In this document: piece by piece, positions 1-6,152 of the stretch
Layout: every line of letters begins with the position of its first letter
How positions within the stretch are numbered: position 1 is the first letter of the stretch
Origin: Lachnospiraceae bacterium UBA7160
GTDB lineage: Bacteria; Bacillota; Clostridia; Lachnospirales; Lachnospiraceae
Length of the DNA: 12,717 bases
Direction: 5' to 3'
NCBI GenBank assembly: GCA_002491565.1
Contig: DKWE01000014.1
Location: forward strand, 1 to 12,717
Translations under genes and position numbers: made by a program
Notes under the pieces: generated by a model
Told to the model about the DNA's origin: nothing
What the model saw: only the letters and a program-made list of their open reading frames with translations
Database searches by the model: none

Positions 1-27
1 CTCTGGTAGTTTAACCGAGTGGTTATA

Positions 28-40
28 TACCATAGAATGT
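28..40 (+). promoter_or_regulatory. Possible -10 element and leader of the permease operon
   Basis: The stretch TACCATAGAAT (28-38) matches 10 of 11 bases with TACGATAGAAT at 11220-11230, and nearly as well the -10 region before the binding protein gene (3351-3359). If it is a -10 box, transcription would start near base 40 and leave a leader of about 135 bases. That leader holds a small hairpin (110-115 with 121-126, 5-base loop) and no gene. The upstream activator boxes seen at the other two sites would lie before base 1, and the few bases visible at 1-6 do not match the expected end of box 2. The call rests on the -10 similarity and position only. Confidence 0.35.
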
Positions 41-161
41 AGATTCCGGCAGTTTTGCAACACCCTCAGTTTTTATGAGAGAGACAGGTATGCGGGTTTC
101 CCTGGGAACGCTCATTCCTGATGAGCCGGAGGACCATTTGAAAACCCTACATGTATATATT

Positions 162-168
162 AGGAGGA
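162..168 (+). promoter_or_regulatory. Ribosome binding site that sets the first permease start
   Basis: AGGAGGA lies 9 bases before the ATG at 178. An in-frame ATG at 151 comes before this site and has no comparable purine-rich sequence upstream, so 178 is preferred over 151. Confidence 0.85.
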
Positions 169-177
169 GATGGTGAC

Positions 178-1143
178 ATGAGCCGGAATAAGGCGAGTAT
201 CAGCATAGAAGAGAAAAATCGGAAAAAAGTGCAGAAGGCGAAAAAGCTGAGAAAATATGCGCCGCTTTATCTGTGCGCTCTGCCAGGCTTTCTGTATCTG
301 ATTGTCAATAATTATCTGCCGATGGGCGGATTGGTTCTGGCATTTAAGAAGTACAGCTTTGCCAAAGGGATCATCGACAGCCCGTGGAACGGCATCAAGA
401 ATTTTACGTTCCTGTTCGGCTCCAAGTGGGCGAAGATCATGTTCCGCAATACGATCGGATACAATCTTGTATTCCTGGTGCTTGGAACCGTTTTTGCGAT
501 CTTTGTGGCAATTCTGTTGAATGAGATACGGAAGAAGGCTGTGCAGCAGGTGTACCAGACGCTGATTCTGATCCCGCATCTGGTCAGCACGGTTCTGATC
601 GGTTATCTGGTCTACGCGTTTTTGTCCAGCACCAATGGATTTGTGAATAAGAGTATCCTGGAGCCGCTCGGGATCGAGGGGGTACAATGGTACACGGAGG
701 CGAAATACTGGCCGGTGATCCTGACGATCGTGCAGCTCTGGAGGAGCTTCGGCTTCCAGAGTATCGTCTACTTTGCGACGATTATTGGCTTTGACAAGAC
801 CTATTACGAGTCGGCAGTCGTGGACGGTGCGACGACCTGGCAGCAGATCACGAAGATCACACTGCCGCTTCTGAAGCCGACGGTGATCATCCTGACGATC
901 ATGTCTCTTGGCAGAATGTTTGCCTCAGACTTCGGTCTCTTTTATCAGGTGCCGCAGAACAGCGGCATGCTGTATAAGACAACCACCACCATCGATACGT
1001 TCGTGTACCGGACGCTGATGCAGGATCATGACGTCGGACGGTCTCTGGCAGCCGGCTTCCTGCAGTCCGTGCTTGGCTTCTGCGTTGTCATGCTCACCAA
1101 TGCAATCGTGCGCAAGACAGAGCCGGACAGCGCATTATTCTAG
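178..1143 (+). CDS. ABC transporter permease, LplB/UgpA-like (CUT1)
   Basis: This 321-residue inner-membrane permease is one half of the channel of a sugar importer. The N-terminus is very basic and cytoplasmic (about 1-28). Hydrophobic segments follow, starting with a stretch around YLCALPGFLYLIV. The ATPase-contact EAA loop is visible as YYESAVVDGATTWQQITKI followed by TLPLLKP, with the conserved D-G-A intact. Length and layout fit the LplB group found with DUF3502-type binding proteins. The start at 178 is set by AGGAGGA at 162-168. The next permease begins 15 bases after the stop, so the two are surely cotranscribed. No ATPase gene is present here; in CUT1 systems a shared MsmK/UgpC-type ATPase often serves. 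Family call is firm; substrate is not readable from this protein. Confidence 0.95.
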   Translation: MSRNKASISIEEKNRKKVQKAKKLRKYAPLYLCALPGFLYLIVNNYLPMGGLVLAFKKYSFAKGIIDSPWNGIKNFTFLFGSKWAKIMFRNTIGYNLVFLVLGTVFAIFVAILLNEIRKKAVQQVYQTLILIPHLVSTVLIGYLVYAFLSSTNGFVNKSILEPLGIEGVQWYTEAKYWPVILTIVQLWRSFGFQSIVYFATIIGFDKTYYESAVVDGATTWQQITKITLPLLKPTVIILTIMSLGRMFASDFGLFYQVPQNSGMLYKTTTTIDTFVYRTLMQDHDVGRSLAAGFLQSVLGFCVVMLTNAIVRKTEPDSALF

Positions 1144-1158
1144 GAGGAGGGAAACGAT

Positions 1159-2049
1159 ATGGCTGGTTCAAACAAAGGATTCCGCATTTTTGCAAATGCT
1201 GTTATGATATTTTTGACACTGTGCTGCCTGATTCCCTTTATTCTGCTGATTATGGCATCCATTACGGATGAGGCTGCGCTGACACTTTACGGATATTCCC
1301 TGTTCCCGAAGGATATCAATTTCCGCGCCTACGAATACCTGTTCCAGTCCGCGGGCAAAATTTTCCGGGCATACGGGGTGACGGTTCTTGTGACTCTGGT
1401 CGGTACGTGCTTGAATGTGACGATGACCATGTTCATGGCATACCTGCTTTCTAAGAAGGATCTCCCGTACAGGAATTTCCTGTCCTTCTTTATCTTCTTT
1501 ACGATGCTGTTTTCCGGGGGCATGGTTCCGTCCTACATCGTATGGAGCCAGTACATGCACGTCGGCGATACGCTGCTTGCGCTGATTCTGCCGAACCTTG
1601 CGCTTGGCGCGTATAATGTAATCCTGATGCGCACGTACTTCACGACAAATGTGCCGCAGGATATTCTGGAGGCCGCGGAGATGGACTCGTGCAGCGAGCT
1701 CGGGAAGCTGTTCCGGATTGCGATTCCGCTGTCAAAGCCGATGATCTCGACGGTGGCGTTGTTTTCTGCTCTTGCATACTGGAATGACTGGATTAACGGT
1801 CTGTACTATCTGAGCAGGAGAGCGGATCTGTACTCCATTCAGAACGTGCTGAATTCCATGATGAACAACGTACAGTTCCTGAAGGAAAATACGCTGGATG
1901 CCAGCAGTGCGCAGATTACGACACAGATTCCGACTTCGGGTGTTCGGATGGCGATTGCGGTGATTTCCATTGTACCGATCATGGTGATTTATCCGTTTTT
2001 CCAGAAGGCATTTATTAAAGGGATTGTAATTGGCGGTGTAAAGGGCTGA
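1159..2049 (+). CDS. ABC transporter permease, YtcP/LplC-like (CUT1)
   Basis: This 296-residue protein is the second channel subunit of the importer. It begins with a transmembrane segment (about residues 10-35) and has several further hydrophobic segments, ending in a YPFFQKAFIKGIVIGGVKG tail typical of YtcP/LplC proteins. The EAA loop reads ILEAAEMDSCSELGKLFRI followed by AIPLSKP, so the usual D-G-A is D-S-C here. A strong AGGAGG at 1143-1148 overlaps the end of the upstream gene and fixes the ATG at 1159. The gene sits between the LplB-like permease and the propeller hydrolase (34-base gap), clearly one operon. The partner binding protein is probably the one at 3407. Family assignment is secure; the effect of the altered EAA residue is unknown. 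Confidence 0.94.
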   Translation: MAGSNKGFRIFANAVMIFLTLCCLIPFILLIMASITDEAALTLYGYSLFPKDINFRAYEYLFQSAGKIFRAYGVTVLVTLVGTCLNVTMTMFMAYLLSKKDLPYRNFLSFFIFFTMLFSGGMVPSYIVWSQYMHVGDTLLALILPNLALGAYNVILMRTYFTTNVPQDILEAAEMDSCSELGKLFRIAIPLSKPMISTVALFSALAYWNDWINGLYYLSRRADLYSIQNVLNSMMNNVQFLKENTLDASSAQITTQIPTSGVRMAIAVISIVPIMVIYPFFQKAFIKGIVIGGVKG

Positions 2050-2083
2050 TGGAATAGAAAATTGTGAGAGGAGAGCATTTAAT

Positions 2084-3274
2084 ATGTTAATCGATGCCAA
2101 AAAGATTCATGACACCCTCTATGCGGAAAATGGCGGCCATGTGCCGAAGGAGGGCGGGAGCTGCAATATTCTTCTGAAGAAGCGCTACAGCAGTGTGGTA
2201 TATTGTCCCGGCGAACCGGTTCCGGGACAGCGCGGTCCTGGCTCGATGTACCCGCGCTGTATTTGTCTGGCGCACAATGGAGAGAAGAATGGCACGCTGC
2301 TCGCCACGATGGAGTACTACAATACGGATCAGACTCCGGTATTTCCAATTTATGAGAGCACGGACGATGCGCATAGCTGGCATTATCTGAGCTGTGTGGA
2401 GGATACACAGCTCGGGCATGGCTGCCGTTTCCAGCCTCATCTGTATGAGCTGCCCTGTGATATGGGGGAACTGAAGGAGGGAACGCTGCTGTGCGCGGGC
2501 AATATCATCCCGAAGGATATGAAGGGAACCGCGCTGCACCTGTACAAGAGCTGTGATGCCGGGAAGAACTGGGAATTTGTCAGCGAGATTGTGAAGGGAG
2601 AGACGGATGACAGCCACATCATGGGGCTGCCGGTATGGGAGCCGTTTTTGCTGGAGTCTCCAGACGGAAGGCTGTTCTGCTATTATTCCGATGAGCGGTA
2701 TAAGGATCATGGCAATTACAATCAGCTGCTTGCCCATAAGGTGTCCTGCGACGGCGGATATACCTGGAGTGAGGAGAAGATCGACGTGGCATTTCCGGAT
2801 GGAAATCTGCGGCCGGGGATGCCGATTGTCGCGCATCTGCCGAACGGCAAATTCATCATGGTCTATGAGATGGTGAATGAAGACCGGATCCCGGTGTATT
2901 TCCGGATTTCCGATTCGATGGATGACTGGGGCGATCCCGACTTTATGGGAAGTCCTGTGGTTGCGGTGGACGGCAGCTATCTGACGGGCACTCCGTATGT
3001 AGCGTGGATTGACAAGGGCGGCGAGCATGGCACAATCCTTGTGACAGGACGTGGCTTCTCGCATATTTTTGCAAATTCTGAGCTGGGGATGGGCTTCTGG
3101 GAAAAGATGGACAGCTTGATCCCGATTGACAATAATTATAATTATACCGGGTACAGCCAGTGTCTGGTTCCGCTTGCAGGCGGCAGGCAGATCCTGAATC
3201 TGAGTCCGTGCCAGATCTCCGACCGGCAGGCGCTCATCGCGGCAGCGGTGGCGGATGTCTATGTGCGGGCATAA
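2084..3274 (+). CDS. GH93-like / sialidase-fold beta-propeller glycoside hydrolase
   Basis: This 396-residue protein has no signal peptide or membrane segment, so it should act in the cytoplasm on imported sugar. Three Asp-box motifs of the sialidase-type propeller are visible: STDDAHSW (92-99), SCDAGKNW (156-163) and SCDGGYTW (221-228), with a degenerate one near 275-282. Further blocks resemble GH93 exo-arabinanases: SMYPR (54-58), VWEPFLL (184-190), YYSDE (200-204), RPGMPIV then VYEMV (243-263), and GYSQ (356-359). E186 and E262 are candidate catalytic glutamates by position; that is inference. A generic BNR-repeat exo-sialidase is the main alternative, but I did not recognise the arginine triad with FRIP motif expected of true sialidases. 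The gene follows the second permease by 34 bases with GAGAGGAGAG before the ATG, and precedes the binding protein promoter. Fold is firm; substrate (arabinan-type) is tentative. Confidence 0.78.
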   Translation: MLIDAKKIHDTLYAENGGHVPKEGGSCNILLKKRYSSVVYCPGEPVPGQRGPGSMYPRCICLAHNGEKNGTLLATMEYYNTDQTPVFPIYESTDDAHSWHYLSCVEDTQLGHGCRFQPHLYELPCDMGELKEGTLLCAGNIIPKDMKGTALHLYKSCDAGKNWEFVSEIVKGETDDSHIMGLPVWEPFLLESPDGRLFCYYSDERYKDHGNYNQLLAHKVSCDGGYTWSEEKIDVAFPDGNLRPGMPIVAHLPNGKFIMVYEMVNEDRIPVYFRISDSMDDWGDPDFMGSPVVAVDGSYLTGTPYVAWIDKGGEHGTILVTGRGFSHIFANSELGMGFWEKMDSLIPIDNNYNYTGYSQCLVPLAGGRQILNLSPCQISDRQALIAAAVADVYVRA

Positions 3275-3294
3275 GGAAAAACGCAAGTATAGCA

Positions 3295-3358
3295 CAGAAA
3301 CTGCAATGTTAAGAGTCAGAAAATGTATAGTTCAGACTTTGACGAGGGTGTACGATAG
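3295..3358 (+). promoter_or_regulatory. Activator-type promoter of the binding protein operon
   Basis: Two direct repeats, CAGAAACTG (3295-3303) and CAGAAAATG (3317-3325, continuing TATA to 3329), start 22 bp apart, about two helical turns. A -10-like TACGAT (3351-3356) preceded by TG at 3349-3350 lies downstream. The -35 position (about 3328-3333, TAGTTC) is poor and touches the second repeat. The same elements at identical spacings occur at 11164-11227 before the second carboxylesterase, while the bases between box 2 and the -10 differ (about 6 of 18 match). Conserved boxes with a diverged spacer suggest selection, not just a recent copy. The layout fits class II activation by an AraC/YesN-type regulator, which is inference; no regulator gene is in the window. 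Confidence 0.7.
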
Positions 3359-3374
3359 AGCAACAAAGAGCGGC

Positions 3375-3389
3375 CCCCCAGGAAGGGGG
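3375..3389 (+). other. Leader hairpin just before the binding protein ribosome site
   Basis: CCCCC (3375-3379) pairs with GGGGG (3385-3389) around a 5-base loop AGGAA. It ends directly before the Shine-Dalgarno region GGAAGGAG (3391-3398). With a predicted transcript start near 3363, this hairpin would form close to the 5' end of the mRNA, where it could protect the message or compete for ribosome access. The pairing is visible; the role is inferred. Confidence 0.45.
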
Positions 3390-3406
3390 AGGAAGGAGAA
3401 TCATAT

Positions 3407-4894
3407 ATGAAAAGGAAACTGGTAGCACTTTTAATGGCTGCGGCTATGACAACATCGCTTGCAGGCGGGATGGCACAGGCAGAAGAGGGCGGCTTTGTTC
3501 CGGCAGAGAATCCGGACGACTGGCCGGTGATCGCGGTACAATCCTTAAGCTATGATATGCCGGATGAAGAGCTGGTCGAGCAGACGCTCAACGACTATCT
3601 GGTTTCGATCAACGCAGGAGCCAAGGTAGATCTGGTCGGTATCAATTTTGGAGATCTGTCCACGCAGATGACTCTGATGCTCTCGGACAATCAGAATCCG
3701 CTGGATCTGTTCTGCTGGAGATTTTATTCCAATATAGACAGCTGCGTGAAGAATGAGCAGTGTATTTCCCTGGATCCTTATCTGGAGGAATACAAGGACA
3801 TGTGGGATTCCTATCCGGATCAGGTGCTGAAGACCCAGCAGGTGAGCGGCGTGCAGTATGCGGTTCCGTCGGTGGACAGCTACGCAACCTATGAGGTATA
3901 CGCACTGCGCAAGGATATCGCGGAGGAGCTCGGCATCGCAGACCGCGACGGAGAGCGCATCACGAAGGATGAGATGACACAGATCATGAAGGATGCGAAA
4001 GCGATCCATCCGGAATTTGCCTATATGGTCAACACGAATAATGAGTCGTTCATCGGAATTGACAGCCTTGGCAACCCGAACTGGCTGGGCGTGCTGATGA
4101 ACCGTGGCGTCGATACAACTGAGATTGTCAATCTCTATGAGACAGAAGAATGGAAGGAATTCTGCTACCGGATGAAGGATTGGAACGAATCCGGCCTGCA
4201 GATGGATGACCCGCTCAATAATGAAATGACGATTGTTCAGTACAACAATGGCGTGGCAGCCGGCGTATTCCTCGGCGGCTACAGCCCGGACTACATCAAG
4301 GCGTTGATTTCCTACAGCCCGTATGAGCCGGTTGAATTCCAGCTTACGGACCTGGTAGGTACAAGCGCATCCGTGCTGGGCGGCTGGATGGTTTCCTCTG
4401 TCTGCAAGAACCCGGATGCAGCGATGAAGATCCTGTATCTGATGGCGACCGATGAGACGGTAGCGCGCCTGATGATCCTCGGCGTCGAGGGACACAACTA
4501 TTCCGTCGATGAAAACGGGATTGCAAGATTCCCGGAGGGTGTGGATACGAGCAATGCGACCTGGAATATGAATGGTCCGTGGTACTATCCGAACCAGTGC
4601 CTGAGCCTTCCGCTCGAGGTTGAGATGTCTACCTACTACACGGATATGCTGGAGGCGCCGAAGAACGCGCAGTTCTCCAAGGCAATGGGCTTTATCTTTG
4701 ACAGTGCGCCGGTTTATGATGAGATGGCGGCATGCACTACAGTCGTAGCGGAGTACCGCGATGCGCTTTTGTATGGCCTGGTAGATGTAGATTCTTACCT
4801 GGAGGAGTTCAACGAAGAACTGAAGGGCGCTGGAATCGATGCGATCATCGAGGAAGAGCAGAGACAGTTTGACGAATGGCTCGCACAGCAGTAA
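3407..4894 (+). CDS. Extracellular sugar-binding protein, LplA/DUF3502-like
   Basis: This 495-residue protein should capture the oligosaccharide outside the cell and deliver it to the permeases at 178-2049. It starts with a basic n-region (KRK) and a hydrophobic core, then LAGGMAQA, with a likely signal peptidase I cut after residue 25 (AQA before EEGG). The cysteine expected in a lipobox (LAGC) is glycine 21, so no lipid anchor is predicted. The C-terminus (YGLVDVDSYLEEFNEELKGA, then IDAIIEEEQRQFDEWLA) matches the DUF3502-type end of LplA-like binding proteins. AAGGAG at 3393-3398 fixes the ATG. The gene has its own activator-type promoter, which allows higher expression than the permeases upstream, and is followed by a stable stem-loop before the next gene. 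Family is sure; substrate is unknown. Confidence 0.93.
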   Translation: MKRKLVALLMAAAMTTSLAGGMAQAEEGGFVPAENPDDWPVIAVQSLSYDMPDEELVEQTLNDYLVSINAGAKVDLVGINFGDLSTQMTLMLSDNQNPLDLFCWRFYSNIDSCVKNEQCISLDPYLEEYKDMWDSYPDQVLKTQQVSGVQYAVPSVDSYATYEVYALRKDIAEELGIADRDGERITKDEMTQIMKDAKAIHPEFAYMVNTNNESFIGIDSLGNPNWLGVLMNRGVDTTEIVNLYETEEWKEFCYRMKDWNESGLQMDDPLNNEMTIVQYNNGVAAGVFLGGYSPDYIKALISYSPYEPVEFQLTDLVGTSASVLGGWMVSSVCKNPDAAMKILYLMATDETVARLMILGVEGHNYSVDENGIARFPEGVDTSNATWNMNGPWYYPNQCLSLPLEVEMSTYYTDMLEAPKNAQFSKAMGFIFDSAPVYDEMAACTTVVAEYRDALLYGLVDVDSYLEEFNEELKGAGIDAIIEEEQRQFDEWLAQQ

Positions 4895-4939
4895 ACAGGA
4901 ACGTATTGCCTGACATAAGGGGAATGCAGATATTCGGGG

Positions 4940-4958
4940 GTGCCGCAGATTGCGGCAC
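4940..4958 (+). other. Stem-loop after the binding protein gene
   Basis: GTGCCGCA (4940-4947) and TGCGGCAC (4951-4958) form a perfect 8-bp GC-rich stem with the loop GAT. The T-run is short and late (four T at 4967-4970), so it is unlikely to be a strong terminator. Hairpins in this place commonly protect the 3' end of binding protein mRNA or partly stop transcription so that the binding protein is made in excess. That role is inference from position. Confidence 0.6.
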
Positions 4959-4990
4959 TCTCGGCATTTTAGAAGAGGAGGCATTGTAAA

Positions 4991-5986
4991 ATGAGCAGAA
5001 TCAGAGAGGCACAGCACAGAAGTGTGACGTATTTTGAGGATGCGCCGTGCTATGCGAAGGAGGAGCTGGTGCGGCTGCACGGGCTGCGCAGGCGGGTGCT
5101 GGAGGAAAAGGATGAAAAGAAGGCAGAGGAGCTTCTCGCGGAATTTGAGTCCGCGATGGATCAGCTTCAGAAGCTTCCGGATGCCCCCGAGCGGGTGTAT
5201 CTGTGGGAGGAGGGGAATATGCCCTCTTCCGGAAAGTATCTGGAAAACCCGGACGCGTGGTACAATCACGATCCGGAATTCCGTCCGTACCTGTATGAGT
5301 TCCTGCTGCCGGAGGATGTGACGCCGAAGGGTGCGCTGATCCTGTGTGCGGGCGGGGACCACGGGGACTGTGTGCTGCATGAGGCGTATCAGAGCTGTCT
5401 TGATTTTCATGAGCTTGGCTATCAGTGCTTCATGCTTCTGAATCGGACAAACCGGATGCCGTACACCGGGCAGGAGTGTGGTGCGGATGCAGCACGGGCG
5501 ATCCGCATGATCCGGAAGCATGCGGCAGACTACCGGATCCGCGAGGACCAGGTAGCATTCGCGGGATTCTCAAACGGAGGGCTGACCGGTGAGGAGTGCA
5601 TCCGGTACTATTCCGGAGCACAGAAAGTGACCGATCACTTCCCGGACTATCGGCCGGATGAGCTGGATCAGTATCCGGGCGCGCCGGATGCGTTTGTGTG
5701 TGTCTATGGGCCGCGCTGGGCGGGAACGGAGATTGACTATACAAAAGTGGTATATCCTCCGGTGCTTTTTGCCGTGGGCATGGAGGACAGTGCGCTCGAC
5801 AACCTGCACTGGACCTACCGCGACCTGCTTGCGCACGGAGTCCGCGCGGAGGTACACACCTTTACCGGCGTGCCGCACGGCCAGGCCGGAGTGTCGATTC
5901 TTGGCAATTATGAATATCCAAACTTTGAACTGTGGAAGCCGCTTGCGGACGCTTTCATGCAGCAGGTGTATCGGAAAAAGCTGTAG
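4991..5986 (+). CDS. Alpha/beta hydrolase, probable carbohydrate esterase
   Basis: This 331-residue cytoplasmic protein (no signal peptide) probably removes ester groups from the imported sugar. Residues 1-65 form a charged, helix-rich extension. The alpha/beta-hydrolase core starts near 110: a CAGGDHGDC segment (119-127) sits where the oxyanion loop is expected, the nucleophile motif is GFSNGG (S194), a candidate acid is D266 in VGMEDS, and the candidate base is H296 in GVPHGQAG. It resembles the BD-FAE/acetyl-xylan-esterase type, although GFSNGG replaces the usual GFSAGG. A peptidase or lipase cannot be excluded. GAGGAGG before the ATG is strong. It lies 96 bases after the binding protein and 166 bases before the carboxylesterase, all on one strand, which suggests one operon. 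Fold is firm, substrate inferred. Confidence 0.82.
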   Translation: MSRIREAQHRSVTYFEDAPCYAKEELVRLHGLRRRVLEEKDEKKAEELLAEFESAMDQLQKLPDAPERVYLWEEGNMPSSGKYLENPDAWYNHDPEFRPYLYEFLLPEDVTPKGALILCAGGDHGDCVLHEAYQSCLDFHELGYQCFMLLNRTNRMPYTGQECGADAARAIRMIRKHAADYRIREDQVAFAGFSNGGLTGEECIRYYSGAQKVTDHFPDYRPDELDQYPGAPDAFVCVYGPRWAGTEIDYTKVVYPPVLFAVGMEDSALDNLHWTYRDLLAHGVRAEVHTFTGVPHGQAGVSILGNYEYPNFELWKPLADAFMQQVYRKKL

Positions 5987-6152
5987 ATTTGTGTCAGCCG
6001 GAGGTTTATCGGGATAGCAAGGCTGTGCCGGAATCAAAGCCTCCGATGCAAGGAGCGGGGTATCAAGCTTGCAGTGCTGCAGAGCAGCAGGGGAAGCATA
6101 GCTACTTGGCTCGTTGCTCACGGGAATAAAAATCGGGAAAGGATGAAAAACG

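Noticed and set aside
151..177. Earlier ATG for the first permease
   Set aside because: The strong AGGAGGA lies after this ATG and is well placed for the ATG at 178.
2087..3295. A 402-codon open frame on the minus strand
   Set aside because: It mirrors the propeller hydrolase almost exactly. The + strand has Asp-boxes and a good ribosome site; the minus frame has no domain signal.
4967..4970. Intrinsic terminator after the binding protein gene
   Set aside because: The stem is strong, but only four T occur and they start 8 bases after the stem, so I list it as a stem-loop and not as a terminator.
3545..5521. A 658-codon open frame on the minus strand
   Set aside because: It is antisense to the binding protein and the alpha/beta hydrolase, both with clear family motifs and ribosome sites. 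The translation is rich in His, Arg and Ile as expected for an antisense shadow, with no recognisable motif.
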